DNA from: Marinibaculum pumilum
GTDB taxonomy: Bacteria; Pseudomonadota; Alphaproteobacteria; Ferrovibrionales; Ferrovibrionaceae
Assembly: GCF_042646425.1 (NCBI RefSeq)
Contig: NZ_JBHRTR010000054.1
Location: forward strand, 678,003 to 742,002
Direction of reading: 5' to 3'
DNA length: 64,000 nucleotides
The position numbers and the translations under genes are program-made. The notes beneath the pieces are model-generated. The model searched no databases and had not been told where the DNA came from. It was given only the letters and a program-made list of their open reading frames with translations. Positions 1 through 8,827 of this stretch are shown here, one piece after another. Each line of letters starts with the position of its first letter. The first letter of the stretch is position 1.

Positions 1-56
1 GGATCAACGCCGCCTTCGCCGCGGACACGGCGTAGCAGCCGCCGCACGCGAGGTCG

Positions 57-302
57 TCAGCCGAACGGCTTCTCCCCGAACGGACAGTCGGGCCGGGCGC
101 AGGCCGCCTTCGAGCCGACGGGCACGAAGGCGTCGCAGACCCGGCAGCGCATGGTTTCCGCCGCATCGGGATGCGCCTTCCGATCGGGCGGTGGTGGCGG
201 CGGATCCTGCCGGGCCGGCGGCCCTTCCTTGCGGCCCCAGGAGCGGAAGGCGATGGCCACCGCGCCGATCGCGACGATGATGACGAGGATCTTCAGCAGC
301 AT
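57..302 (-). CDS. Small membrane protein with C-terminal CxxC zinc-ribbon-like tail
   Basis: This 81-residue protein starts with one membrane segment (about residues 3-20, followed by basic RSWGRK), then a proline-rich linker (PPPPPP) and a C-terminal cysteine cluster: CRVC and then C-ARPD-C. The layout resembles the small PP0621-type family (N-terminal anchor plus a short cytoplasmic zinc-binding tail), whose function is unknown. It is the last gene of a leftward group that also holds an S49 peptidase, a methyltransferase and a DUF2007 gene. Metal binding is inferred only from cysteine spacing. The family link is a recollection of layout, not an alignment. Confidence 0.65.
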   Translation of the reverse strand: MLLKILVIIVAIGAVAIAFRSWGRKEGPPARQDPPPPPPDRKAHPDAAETMRCRVCDAFVPVGSKAACARPDCPFGEKPFG

Positions 303-383
303 GTCAGGGTCGGGCTCTCGCGATGGGGCTCACCGGAACGGCAATGGCCGGCGGCGGAATCGCCGACGGTCGTGGCATCCATG

Positions 384-1337
384 CTACAGGCCGAAGCGAT
401 TCCACAACAGGCGGTCTTCCACCGCAGCCAGGATCCGCTCCGGCAGCACGGCAAGGCCGGGCGCCCAGTCGGCAGCGGAAACCGGGCCGCCCTGGCGATC
501 CATGTGCAGCCCCATGCGCCGCTGCAGCCAGGAGGACCGGGTGCGGATCGGCCGCAGCCGGACATTCTTCCCGAAACGCGCCCGCATGACGCTGCGCAGG
601 TCGCCGATTCCGTCGACCAGGCCCAGCGCCTGCGCCTCCCCGCCCAGCCAGAAGGCACCGCTGAACAGCTCCGCCTCGCGGTCGGCGGCCAGCTTCGTCC
701 CCCGCCGCGCCCGCACCCAGTCGGTGAAGGCTTCGTGCAGCCGGTTCTGCAGGTCCTTCAGCCGGGCAACATCCTCCGCCCGCTCCGGCAGGAACGGGTC
801 GAGGAAGGATTTCTGCGTGCCGGCGGTGTGGACGCGTCGCTCAAGACCCAGCTTCTCCAGCAGGCCCTGCGCGCCGAATCCCGCGGCGATCACACCGATC
901 GACCCCAGGATGGAGGCACGGTCGGCATAGATCTCGTCCGCGGCGCAGGCCAGCCAGTAGCCACCGGAGGCGGCGACATCCTCAGCAAAGGCGATGACCG
1001 GGACATTCTTCTCGTCGGCCAGCTGGCGGATGCGGCCGGCGATCGCGGCGGACTGCATCGGCGCGCCGCCCGGCGAGTTGATCGCCAGCGCCACCGCGGC
1101 CAGCCCCTTCGGCTTGAAGGCCTCCTCGATCGGGCCGGCCAGCGCCTCCAGGTTCAGGCGCGAGCCGCGCAGCCCCCCGGCCGGCGGGCCGATCACGCCG
1201 TAGAGCCTGAGGACGGTGACCTGCGGCCGGCGGCGGAACCAGCGGCGCGGCGGCCAGAGGGCGCGCCGTTCCGCCGGCCTCGGCGCGCGCGCCGGATCCG
1301 GACCCGGCTGCGCGGCGGACTGATCTGTGCTGGACAT
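384..1337 (-). CDS. S49 family peptidase (SppA/SohB type)
   Basis: Serine peptidase of the SppA/SohB clan, which in bacteria cleaves residual signal peptides or membrane proteins. The nucleophile is Ser124 in VAASGGYW, with oxyanion-type glycines in INSPGG (about 87-91) upstream. Lys176 in AGTQKSFLDPF fits the catalytic lysine of the short-form family. At 317 residues it is a short form. I see no N-terminal membrane segment, only a basic stretch (RRWFRRRPQ), so it may act on the cytoplasmic face. The ATG at 1337 is chosen because the 13 upstream in-frame residues look non-coding. It lies in a leftward group downstream of the TrmN6-like methyltransferase. Confidence 0.9.
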   Translation of the reverse strand: MSSTDQSAAQPGPDPARAPRPAERRALWPPRRWFRRRPQVTVLRLYGVIGPPAGGLRGSRLNLEALAGPIEEAFKPKGLAAVALAINSPGGAPMQSAAIAGRIRQLADEKNVPVIAFAEDVAASGGYWLACAADEIYADRASILGSIGVIAAGFGAQGLLEKLGLERRVHTAGTQKSFLDPFLPERAEDVARLKDLQNRLHEAFTDWVRARRGTKLAADREAELFSGAFWLGGEAQALGLVDGIGDLRSVMRARFGKNVRLRPIRTRSSWLQRRMGLHMDRQGGPVSAADWAPGLAVLPERILAAVEDRLLWNRFGL

Positions 1338-1420
1338 GGCGGGTAGATAGGCGGCGCGGTGCGCCACAGCAAGCAATCTGCGGAAATGCGGCAGCCGTCC
1401 CGGTCGGAACGCCGTGTCAG

Positions 1421-2227
1421 TCAGAACGCCGTGTCGGGGATCGCGGCGCCGTCGCGCAGGACCGCCTCGGCCACCGGCAGGTAGCGCCCGTCACCGCCAT
1501 GCAGCACCATCCCGGGACCGAGCCGGAACGGCGCCCGGCCATCCTTGCGCCAGCGCAGCAGAACGCGCTTCGCCGGCTGGCCGGAACGGGGCCAGAGCGG
1601 CGCCGCCGCCAGCCCCCGGCCGCCGCCCGGAAAGGCCGCCAGCAGGTCCGGCAGCCGTTCGATGCGCTGGATCACGGTCACCGTGCCGCCCGGCCGGACC
1701 AGATGGGCCAGAACCGCCACCCAGGCGGCCAGGTCGCCGGCTGCGCTCTCCGCCCGGGCCCGTTCCCGCGCCGGGGATTCCGCCGGCCGGCGGCCGGTCG
1801 CGGCGAAGAACGGCGGGTTCGCCATGGCATGATCGAACACCGCATGGCCCAGCCGCCGGCGGAACGCCGGCCGCAAGGCATCGGCACAGATCACCCGGAA
1901 CCGTACCGCCAGCCCGTTGGCCGCGGCGTTCTGCGCCGCGGCCAGGGCCGCATCCGCCTGCAGTTCCACCCCTGTCACCGCCGTGCCGGCAACCCGGGCC
2001 AGCAGGCAGAGCGCCGCTGCGCCGGTGCCGGTGCCGATCTCCACCACCCGCTGGCCGGAGAGCGCCGGAACCGCCGCGGCCAGCAGGACGGCGTCGGAAC
2101 CGGCGCGCTGCAGACCGGCCGGCTGCCGCAGGTGCAGACGACCTCCCAGAAAGGCGTCCGGCGCGAAGGTATCGGTCGGGAAGGCATCGGCCGGACAGGT
2201 CCCGGTCGGACGGCTCTCGGTCGGCAT
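1421..2227 (-). CDS. TrmN6-like tRNA/protein adenine or glutamine N-methyltransferase
   Basis: Class I SAM methyltransferase with motif I VEIGTGTGAAALCL and the target-base motif NPPFF (in MANPPFFAA), which marks N-methylation of adenine or of a glutamine amide. The N-terminal region (GGRLHLRQPAGLQRAGSDAV) matches the layout of the tRNA1(Val) m6A37 methyltransferase family (TrmN6/YfiC), so tRNA modification is the best guess. A GTG at 2266, two bases after the stop of the upstream DUF2007 gene, is an alternative start. The extra N-terminus contains the near-repeat FPTDTFAPDAF and is unlikely to be part of the fold. It belongs to the leftward group 2493-57. Confidence 0.8.
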   Translation of the reverse strand: MPTESRPTGTCPADAFPTDTFAPDAFLGGRLHLRQPAGLQRAGSDAVLLAAAVPALSGQRVVEIGTGTGAAALCLLARVAGTAVTGVELQADAALAAAQNAAANGLAVRFRVICADALRPAFRRRLGHAVFDHAMANPPFFAATGRRPAESPARERARAESAAGDLAAWVAVLAHLVRPGGTVTVIQRIERLPDLLAAFPGGGRGLAAAPLWPRSGQPAKRVLLRWRKDGRAPFRLGPGMVLHGGDGRYLPVAEAVLRDGAAIPDTAF

Positions 2228-2268
2228 GGCGCCGCCTGCGCTCCGGCCCGGCGCCGCCGCTGGCACGC

Positions 2269-2493
2269 TCAGCCGCGCTTCGCCGGCATCTCGACCCCGG
2301 CCTCCGTCAGGGCACCGCGGGCGGCGGCCTCGTCCTCCTCCAGCACCATGATGCGGCGCGGCAGCGCGCCGATGGAGCCTTCGAGGTTGCTGGTATGCTG
2401 GTCCAGCACCACCGCCTCCACGCCGGCATCGGCCAGCAGGGCCTGGACATAGGAGATCAGCACCGCGTCATTGGTCCGCAACAGTTCGATCAT
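2269..2493 (-). CDS. DUF2007 domain protein
   Basis: A 74-residue protein beginning MIELLRTNDAVLISYVQALL, with the core EAVVLDQHTSNLEGSIGALPRRIMV. This is the DUF2007 fold (a small ferredoxin-like signal-transduction domain of unknown partner). The family is often found in Alphaproteobacteria next to a divergent polyprenyl diphosphate synthase and a TrmN6-like methyltransferase, exactly as here. It is the first gene of the leftward group. The methyltransferase follows almost immediately. The ATG at 2493 starts the conserved domain directly, and a longer in-frame extension upstream looks non-coding. Confidence 0.85.
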   Translation of the reverse strand: MIELLRTNDAVLISYVQALLADAGVEAVVLDQHTSNLEGSIGALPRRIMVLEEDEAAARGALTEAGVEMPAKRG

Positions 2494-2732
2494 CGGCCCT
2501 CCGTGCCCGGGATGCCGCCCGGCGGCCACGCTGCGGTGCAGCATGCAGCTTGACCGGGCAAGGCAGGAAACTATTCTCGCCTGCACGAACACCCTAATCC
2601 AGGGCGGAGGCGCTCCAAACCCGTCCCGCAATCCGTCGCGCCGCGGCTGCGCCGCCACGGCAGGACCTGCAGCCAGATGCCGGACGCGCGGTCGACGCCG
2701 CCCGCCCGGACAGCCCCGAAAAGACAGCTTCC

Positions 2733-3776
2733 GTGACCCTTGTGACGAACCCCGAAGTGCGCGGCCGCCCCTCTGCGCAGGCCATCGACGAAGCCAAGCG
2801 CGCCAAGCTGGCGCCACTGCTGGAACTGGTCGGCAGCGACCTGCAGAAGGTGAACGAGGAGATCCTGCGCCGGATGGACAGCGACGTGCCGCTGATCCCG
2901 GAGCTGGCGGGCCACCTGATCGCATCCGGCGGCAAGCGGATCCGGCCGATGCTGACCCTCGGCGCGGCGCGACTGTGCGGCTATGGCGGCGGCCGCCACA
3001 TCCTGCTGTCCGCCTGTGTGGAATTCATCCACACCGCGACCCTGCTGCACGACGATGTGGTCGACGAGAGCGACATGCGCCGCGGCCGCGCCACCGCCAA
3101 CACGGTCTGGGGCAACCAGCCGTCGGTGCTGGTCGGCGACTTCCTGTTCAGCCGGTCGTTCCAGCTGATGGTGGAGACCCGCTCGATCGAGGTGCTGCGG
3201 ATCCTGGCCAACGCCGCCTCGGTGATCGCCGAGGGCGAGGTGCTGCAGCTCACCACCCAGAACGACGTGGAAACCACCCAGGAGCGCTACCTGCAGGTGG
3301 TGGAGGCGAAGACCGCGGCGCTGTTCCGCGCCGCCTGCCGGGTCGGCGCCGTGATCGCCAACCGCCCGGTGGAGGAAGCCGACGCGCTGGAGGATTTCGG
3401 CCTGAACCTGGGCGTCGCCTTCCAGCTGGTGGACGACGCGCTGGATTACGCGGCGGAACAGCAGGAACTCGGCAAGACCATCGGCGACGACTTCCGGGAG
3501 GGCAAGATGACCCTGCCGGTGGTGCTGGCGATGCAGCGCGGCAATGCCGAAGAACGCGCCTTCTGGACCCGCACGATGGCGGATCTGGAACAGGAAGAGG
3601 CCGATCTGGGCCGCGCCATCGAGCTGCTGGAGCGGCACAACGCGGTGGCCGACGCCATCGCCCTGGCCGGCCGCTATGGCGAACGGGCGATCGCCGCGCT
3701 CGACATCTTCCCGGAAAGCGATACCCGCAATGCGATGCAGTCCGTCGTCGAGTTCTGCATCGAGCGGCGCCACTGA
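2733..3776 (+). CDS. ispB: Polyprenyl (octa/decaprenyl) diphosphate synthase
   Basis: Long-chain trans-prenyl diphosphate synthase that condenses farnesyl diphosphate with isopentenyl diphosphates to make the ubiquinone side chain. Both aspartate motifs are intact: DDVVDESD at 107-114 and DDALD at 234-238, plus the substrate-binding GGKRIRP (about 66-72). The residues just before the first motif are small and non-aromatic (FIHTATLLH), as in long-chain makers. Length (347) is normal. The start is a GTG at 2733. It is transcribed divergently from the DUF2007 gene. A second, shorter prenyl synthase (ispA) lies at 51.2 kb and would supply the farnesyl primer. Confidence 0.93.
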   Translation: MTLVTNPEVRGRPSAQAIDEAKRAKLAPLLELVGSDLQKVNEEILRRMDSDVPLIPELAGHLIASGGKRIRPMLTLGAARLCGYGGGRHILLSACVEFIHTATLLHDDVVDESDMRRGRATANTVWGNQPSVLVGDFLFSRSFQLMVETRSIEVLRILANAASVIAEGEVLQLTTQNDVETTQERYLQVVEAKTAALFRAACRVGAVIANRPVEEADALEDFGLNLGVAFQLVDDALDYAAEQQELGKTIGDDFREGKMTLPVVLAMQRGNAEERAFWTRTMADLEQEEADLGRAIELLERHNAVADAIALAGRYGERAIAALDIFPESDTRNAMQSVVEFCIERRH

Positions 3777-3886
3777 GGAACCGCGTTGCGGCGGCCGGCA
3801 GATGGTTTTCCGCCGGCGGCAGCATCGCCGATCTCGCCCCTTGCTCCCACCCCGATGATCGGCTAATAGAGGCGCCCGCGCGGCGA

Positions 3887-3963
3887 CGGAGTGTAGCTCA
3901 GCCTGGTAGAGCACTGTCTTCGGGAGGCAGGGGCCGGTGGTTCGAATCCACTCACTCCGACCA
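3887..3963 (+). tRNA. tRNA-Pro (anticodon CGG)
   Basis: A 77-nt cloverleaf with a perfect 7-bp acceptor stem (CGGAGTG with CACTCCG), D-stem GCTC/GAGC, anticodon stem CTGTC/GGCAG closing the loop TTCGGGA (anticodon CGG), T-arm GGTGG TTCGAAT CCACT, and a genome-encoded CCA end. The sequence follows the bacterial proK pattern closely. The anticodon stem contains one G-T pair. No tRNA neighbour is seen. Confidence 0.97.
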
Positions 3964-4052
3964 GCGCCGCGACTTTTCCGACAATCCGGCATGCCTGTCC
4001 CCGCCGCTTCGCCGCGACGGCCCGGCGGGCGGCGATGCGGCGCCGGGCGGGG

Positions 4053-5711
4053 TCAGCCCAGCGCCCCGGCCAGGGCCCGGCCCGCCTGCCGGCCGGAAAA
4101 CAGGCAGCCCCCCAGGAAAGTCCCTTCCAGCGAGCGGTAGCCATGCATGCCGCCGCCGCCGAAGCCGGCCGCCTCCCCCACTGCATAGAGCCCGGGGACG
4201 GGCGCGCCGCTTGCGTCCAGGGCACGTGCCTGCAGGTCGGTCTCGAAGCCGCCCAGGGTCTTGCGGGTCAGGATGTTCAGGCGGACCGCGATCAACGGGC
4301 CATGCGTCGGGTCCAGGATCTCGTGCGGCTTCGCTGTGCGTATCAGCCGGTCGCCCAGATAGCGGCGGGCATTGCGGATCCCCGCCACCTGCGCGTCCTT
4401 TGTGAAGGGGTTGCGGATCTCCCGGTCGCGGGCGCGGATCTCCCGCTCCAGGTCCGCTTCATCCAGAAGGTCGGCGCCGACCAGGGCGTTCATCCCGGCC
4501 ACCAGGTCCGGCAGCGCCGTGGCGGTCACGAAATCCGCGCCATGCGCCAGGAAGGCCTCCACCGGCGCCGGCGGCCGGCCGCCCACGGCTCGCCGGGCGA
4601 CCATGCGCCAGCTGCGCCCGGTCAGGTCGGGATTCTGTTCCGATCCGGACAGGGCGAACTCCTTGCGGATGATGCTGCGGTTCAGCACGAACCAGGAATG
4701 GTCGTGCCCGGTCGCCGTCAGGTGCGCCAGGGTGGCCAGGGTGTCGTAGCCGGGATAGTTCGGCGCCGGCAGGCGGCGGCCGGTGGCGTCGAACCACATC
4801 GGCGAGGGGCCGGGCAGGATGCGGATGCCATGCGCCGGCCAGATCGGGGCCCAGTTCCGCAGGCCCTCGACATAGTGCCACATGCGGTCGCCGTTGATGA
4901 TCCGGGCGCCGGCCGCCGCCCCGATGGCCATCATCCGTCCGTCGACATGGGCCGGCACGCCGGAGACCATGTAGCCGGGCGGCCGGCCCAGCCGCGCCGG
5001 CCAGGCCTGGCGCACCAGGTCGTGATTGCCGCCGATGCCGCCGGCGGCGACGATCACCGCCTGCGCCGACAGCTCGAAGTCGCCGGCCTCCACCCGCGAG
5101 CTCTCCGCGCCCCGGGGCGCGTCGGACGGCTCCAGCACCTTGCCGGCAATGCCGGTCACGCGGCCGGCCGAGAGCGCCAGCGCATCCACCCGGTGGCGCC
5201 AGAGGAAGCGCAGGCGGCCCGCCGCCTCCGCCGCCCGCGCGCGCCGCACGAACGGTTCGACCAGGCCCGGCCCGGTGCCCCAGGTCACGTGGAAGCGCGG
5301 CACCGAATTGCCATGCCCGGTCGCCGCGCCGCCGCCGCGCTCCGCCCAGCCGACGACGGGAAACAGGCGATGCCCCATGGCGCGCAGCCAGGCGCGTTTC
5401 TCGCCGGCGGCAAATTCCAGATAGGCTTCCGCCCAGGCGCGCGGCCAGCGGTCTTCCGCGCGGTCGAAGCCGGCGCTGCCCAGCCAGTCCTGCCAGGCGA
5501 GGTCGCGGCTGTCGGCGATTCCCATGCGACGCTGCTCCGGCGAATCGACCAGGAACAGGCCGCCGAACGACCAGAACGCCTGGCCACCGATATTCTGCTC
5601 CGGCTCCTGCTCGACCACGACCACCCGGCGCCCGGCATCGGCCAGTTCCGTCGCGGCAACCAGCCCGGCCAGTCCTGCCCCGATGATGATGGCATCGGCG
5701 GTTTCAGCCAT
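4053..5711 (-). CDS. FAD-binding dehydrogenase (KstD / fumarate-reductase flavoprotein family)
   Basis: A 552-residue flavoprotein. The N-terminus carries the dinucleotide motif IIIGAGLAGLVAATELADAG with the acidic end VVVVEQE. The C-terminus carries the second FAD-contact block VPGLYAVGEAAGFGGGG followed by MHGYRSLEGTFLGG. This is the layout of FAD-binding dehydrogenases related to 3-ketosteroid delta1-dehydrogenase and fumarate reductase. The substrate cannot be told from sequence and the neighbours give no clue. It faces away from the small methyltransferase at 5795. It is probably soluble, because no signal peptide is visible. Confidence 0.85.
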   Translation of the reverse strand: MAETADAIIIGAGLAGLVAATELADAGRRVVVVEQEPEQNIGGQAFWSFGGLFLVDSPEQRRMGIADSRDLAWQDWLGSAGFDRAEDRWPRAWAEAYLEFAAGEKRAWLRAMGHRLFPVVGWAERGGGAATGHGNSVPRFHVTWGTGPGLVEPFVRRARAAEAAGRLRFLWRHRVDALALSAGRVTGIAGKVLEPSDAPRGAESSRVEAGDFELSAQAVIVAAGGIGGNHDLVRQAWPARLGRPPGYMVSGVPAHVDGRMMAIGAAAGARIINGDRMWHYVEGLRNWAPIWPAHGIRILPGPSPMWFDATGRRLPAPNYPGYDTLATLAHLTATGHDHSWFVLNRSIIRKEFALSGSEQNPDLTGRSWRMVARRAVGGRPPAPVEAFLAHGADFVTATALPDLVAGMNALVGADLLDEADLEREIRARDREIRNPFTKDAQVAGIRNARRYLGDRLIRTAKPHEILDPTHGPLIAVRLNILTRKTLGGFETDLQARALDASGAPVPGLYAVGEAAGFGGGGMHGYRSLEGTFLGGCLFSGRQAGRALAGALG

Positions 5712-5794
5712 TTCCGTCCTCCCGGCGGCTGTTCTGTCGGTCCTCCAGCCTGCCCCCTAGCCAGACCTCGCGGGCCCGGCTTAGAGTCCCGCAC

Positions 5795-6337
5795 ATGACC
5801 ATATCCCCAGCCTATCTGGAACAGCAGAAGCAGCTGCACCAGAACCCGAACTACGGCGTCGCCTCGCTGCAATATGCCGAGCTGGTGATCGCCGTCGCCG
5901 ACCAGGTGAAGGCGAAGAGCATCGCCGACTACGGCGCCGGCAAGTGCAACCTGCGCAGGAAGATGACGGAGCTCGGCCGGGCGGAATTCGACTATTTCCC
6001 CTACGACCCGGTCTTTCCGGAATACGGGACGCCGCAGCCCGCCGACCTGGTCGCCTGTATCGACGTGCTGGAACATATCGAGATGGAGCATCTGGACGCC
6101 GTGCTGGCCGACCTGAAGGGGATCATGCAGCGGGTCGGCGTCTTCACCATCCATACCGGCCCGGCGATCAAGCACCTGCCCGACGGGCGCAACGCCCACC
6201 TGATCCAGCAGCCGCCGTCGTGGTGGCTGCCGCGGCTCTGCCGCTTCTTCGAGATCGTGCACCTGCAGCGCACGCCGGGCGGCTTCTGGCTCCTGGTCGA
6301 ACCCTTGTCCGGCACGGCCGGTGCGGGGCAAGCCTGA
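5795..6337 (+). CDS. Small class I SAM-dependent methyltransferase
   Basis: A 180-residue protein with a plausible SAM-binding loop IADYGAGKCNL (about 47-57), an acidic second strand FDYFPYDPVF and the post-motif II sequence LVACIDVLEHIE typical of type-11 and type-12 methyltransferases. Its tail PPSWWLPRLCRFFEIVHLQ resembles methyltransferases seen in surface-polysaccharide clusters, but no such genes lie nearby. The substrate is unknown. The next gene begins about 37 bases downstream on the same strand, so the two may be co-transcribed. Confidence 0.75.
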   Translation: MTISPAYLEQQKQLHQNPNYGVASLQYAELVIAVADQVKAKSIADYGAGKCNLRRKMTELGRAEFDYFPYDPVFPEYGTPQPADLVACIDVLEHIEMEHLDAVLADLKGIMQRVGVFTIHTGPAIKHLPDGRNAHLIQQPPSWWLPRLCRFFEIVHLQRTPGGFWLLVEPLSGTAGAGQA

Positions 6338-6374
6338 CCGGCACCCTGCAGTCCCGAACCCAGTCCGAGGTTAC

Positions 6375-7271
6375 ATGGCCATCACCTTCCACCGCGAGAT
6401 GGAGTTCCGCTACGGCGAGGTCGACCGGATGTCGCCGCTGGTGCGTCGCGTGATCGCGGAGAATCCCTCCGCCTTCACCTTCCACGGCACCGGCACCTAT
6501 ATCGTCGGCGACCCGCAGGGAAAGATGGCGGTGATCGATCCCGGCCCGGAGCTGCCGGCGCATCTGGACGCGCTGCTGGCGGCAACGGCGGAGGGCAAGG
6601 TCAGCCACATCCTGATCACCCATACCCATGCCGACCATTCGCCCCTGGCGGTGGAACTGTCGGCCCGGACGGGCGCGCCGATCTACGGCTTCGGACCGCA
6701 TCCCACCCCGCCGCGGGGCGCGAAGTCGGAGGAGGATGGCGACATGGTGTTCCGGCCCGATGTGCGGATCGGCGATGGCGGCATGATCCGCGGCGAGGGC
6801 TGGACGATGCAGGCGATCCACACGCCCGGCCATATCTCCAACCATCTCTGCTTCGCCCTGCAGGAGGAGAATGTCCTGTTCCCCGGCGACCATGTGATGG
6901 GCTGGTCGACCTCGATCGTCTCGCCGCCGGACGGCAACATGGCCGACTATTTCGCCAGCCTGCGCAAGCTGCTGCCGCGGGGGGAGGAGATCTACTATCC
7001 GACCCACGGCCCGGCCATCCCGAACCCGCAGGAACATGTGCAGGCCTTCATCGCGCATCGCGAGGCGCGCGAGGCGCAGATCCTGGCCTGCGTGGGCGAC
7101 GGGCTGCACACGATCCCGGAGATGGTCGCCCGGATGTACAAGGACGTGCCGTCCTACCTGCATCCGGCGGCGGCGCGCTCGGTCCTGGCGCACCTGATCC
7201 ACATGACCGGCGACGGCCGCCTCGCGGCCGATCCGGAACCGGGTGAGGCGGCGCGCTACACCCTGCCGTAA
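6375..7271 (+). CDS. MBL-fold hydrolase, LACTB2 type
   Basis: Metallo-beta-lactamase fold enzyme of 298 residues. The dinuclear zinc motif is HTHADHS (H83, H85, D87, H88), followed by HTPGHISNH and the later FPGDHVMGW and PTHGPAI blocks. The C-terminal ~70 residues form the small helical, winged-helix-like domain (HREAREAQIL ... HPAAARSVLAHLIHM) that marks LACTB2-like hydrolases and endoribonucleases. Substrate could be an RNA or a thioester. The ATG at 6375 is preferred over an in-frame start at 6321 because the intervening residues are basic and low in complexity and overlap the previous gene. Confidence 0.85.
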   Translation: MAITFHREMEFRYGEVDRMSPLVRRVIAENPSAFTFHGTGTYIVGDPQGKMAVIDPGPELPAHLDALLAATAEGKVSHILITHTHADHSPLAVELSARTGAPIYGFGPHPTPPRGAKSEEDGDMVFRPDVRIGDGGMIRGEGWTMQAIHTPGHISNHLCFALQEENVLFPGDHVMGWSTSIVSPPDGNMADYFASLRKLLPRGEEIYYPTHGPAIPNPQEHVQAFIAHREAREAQILACVGDGLHTIPEMVARMYKDVPSYLHPAAARSVLAHLIHMTGDGRLAADPEPGEAARYTLP

Positions 7272-7278
7272 AGGGCTC

Positions 7279-8145
7279 TCAGCCGGTTTCCATCGGGGCG
7301 TCGGGGTCCAAGGCCCAGTCCATCAGGGAGCCGTCGTAGAGCTGGATGCCGGTGTGCCCGGCAGCGGTCAGGGCCAGCGCCAGGGTGCTGGCCGCGATGC
7401 CGCCGCCGCAATAGGGGATCACCCGTTCGCTGCCCGCCGGGATCCGCGCCGCGAACAGCGCCTGCAGGTCCGCGACCGGCCGGAAGCAGCCGCTGTCCGG
7501 ATCGATCAGCCGCTCCGCCGGCAGGCTGACGCTGCCGGCGATGCGGCCGCGCCGGCCATAGACCTGCTCCCCCTCGCCACGAAACATCGCCTCGGGCAGG
7601 GCATTGGCGATGCAGGCGCCGGGATCGTCGATCGCGCGGCGCACCGCTTCACGGTCGGCGACCATGCCGGGCCGCGGCTGCAGGTCCAGCGGCGGCGCGA
7701 GCGGGAAATCGACCGCGCCAGCATCCAGCTTCCGTCCCTCCGCCTGCCAGCGCTTCAGGCCGCCGTCCAGTACCCGCACGTCGGCACAGCCCGATGCCGT
7801 CAGCACCCACCAGGCGCGATGCGCCGCCATATCGGCCGCGGCGCCGTAGACCACGATGGTGGTGTCGGGCCGCATCCCGAAGCGCGCCAGCACCGCCGCG
7901 ATCCGCGCCGGCACCGGCAGCATGAAGGGCACCGGATGATCGGGGTCCGACAGGTCGTCGACCATGTGCAGATAGCCGGCGCCGGGAATATGGCCGGCCT
8001 CCCACTCCCCTCGCCCGCTCTGCCAGAGCGAAGGGCCCGAGGGCTGCGGCACGCGGGTCACCCGGCAGTCCAGGACCAGGACGCCGGGATCGTCGAGGCG
8101 ATCGGCCAGCCAGGCCGGATCGACCAGAAGCGCATTCTCCGTCAT
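7279..8145 (-). CDS. Two-domain sulfurtransferase (thiosulfate / 3-mercaptopyruvate type)
   Basis: Tandem rhodanese protein of 288 residues. The N-terminal domain is inactive and structural (DPGVLVLDCRV, then GEWEAGHIPGA). The C-terminal domain holds the persulfide-forming Cys246 in VIPYCGGGIAAS. The loop CGGGIA is closer to mercaptopyruvate sulfurtransferase (CGSGVT) than to classical rhodanese (CRKGVT), so SseA-type activity is preferred. It converges on the MBL gene with only seven bases between them. The start at 8145 gives the usual MTENALLVDPAWLADRL beginning; the longer frame upstream is rejected because its residues look random. Confidence 0.88.
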   Translation of the reverse strand: MTENALLVDPAWLADRLDDPGVLVLDCRVTRVPQPSGPSLWQSGRGEWEAGHIPGAGYLHMVDDLSDPDHPVPFMLPVPARIAAVLARFGMRPDTTIVVYGAAADMAAHRAWWVLTASGCADVRVLDGGLKRWQAEGRKLDAGAVDFPLAPPLDLQPRPGMVADREAVRRAIDDPGACIANALPEAMFRGEGEQVYGRRGRIAGSVSLPAERLIDPDSGCFRPVADLQALFAARIPAGSERVIPYCGGGIAASTLALALTAAGHTGIQLYDGSLMDWALDPDAPMETG

Positions 8146-8281
8146 CGGGACAGGATGCGGGGATCCCGCCGCACCGGCAAGGCCCCGATGTCCGGCTCCG
8201 CAACCGGGGGCGTTGACCCCTTCGCCGCCGGACCGCACCGTTGGCCCGACCTTCCGCTCCCAACATGGTGGACCGCCGGAC

Positions 8282-8674
8282 ATGCCCTTCGACAGCGACA
8301 GCGCCCGCCGCCTCGTGGATGCCTATCTGAGCGCCTGGAACCTGGAGCATCGCGCCGACCGGGACGCCGTGCTGGCCCGCATCTGGGCGCCGGATGGCCG
8401 CTATGTGGACCCGCGCGCGGATGTCCGCGGCAGGGCGGCCCTGGTCGACCTGATCGAGGAACGCCGTGCCGCGCGCCCCGGCGCCCGGCTTGTCGTGACC
8501 AGCGTGGTCGACCTGCACCACGACATGGCCCGCTTCGCCTGGCACCTGGTCGCGGCGGACGGCAGCCCGCAGCCGGAGAGCATCGATATCGTACAGGTCG
8601 ATCCGGAGGGGCGCCTGGCCCTGGTCGTCGGATTTTTCGGCCCCCTGGCTGCCACGGCCACGACGGCGGGCTGA
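8282..8674 (+). CDS. NTF2-like / SnoaL-like protein
   Basis: A 130-residue protein with the compact NTF2 layout: helix SARRLVDAYLSAWN, then WAPDGRYVDPRADVRGRAAL, then a beta sheet (RLVVTSVVDLHHDMARFAWHL ... GRLALVVGFFG). Proteins of this fold act as ketosteroid-isomerase-like enzymes, cyclases or simple binding domains, and the sequence does not say which. It starts 136 bases from the divergent sulfurtransferase. The ATG at 8282 begins the conserved helix. An earlier in-frame codon is possible but adds unlikely residues. Confidence 0.72.
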   Translation: MPFDSDSARRLVDAYLSAWNLEHRADRDAVLARIWAPDGRYVDPRADVRGRAALVDLIEERRAARPGARLVVTSVVDLHHDMARFAWHLVAADGSPQPESIDIVQVDPEGRLALVVGFFGPLAATATTAG

Positions 8675-8760
8675 CCTGCGCGGGCTGCTGCGAGGGGCGG
8701 TGCCGGCTGCGCCGGAACTTGATCTGGCGCAAGGTGGCGGAACCGTGCCGGGTCCATCAT

Positions 8761-8778
8761 CGTTGCGCGCACGCAACG
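8761..8778. promoter_or_regulatory. Inverted repeat CGTTGCG-4-CGCAACG upstream of the CBS-BON gene
   Basis: A perfect 7-bp inverted repeat with a 4-base centre (CGCA), ending 49 bases before the ATG of the CBS-BON gene. It could be an operator for a dimeric repressor or a hairpin in the leader. No known regulator is identified. Confidence 0.35.
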
Positions 8779-8827
8779 ACGCGGACGAATGGGCGACAGA
8801 CAGGTCGCGCCACAGGGGAGAGACGAG

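Noticed and set aside
2471..4405. Open frame of 644 codons crossing ispB and the tRNA
   Set aside because: It overlaps the real ispB frame and runs through the tRNA gene; translation is arginine-rich and repetitive.
4035..5798. Long open frame on the plus strand opposite the FAD dehydrogenase (587 codons)
   Set aside because: It lies antisense to a gene with clear FAD motifs. Its translation is Arg/Pro/Gln-rich with no domain, a usual artefact at ~70 % GC.
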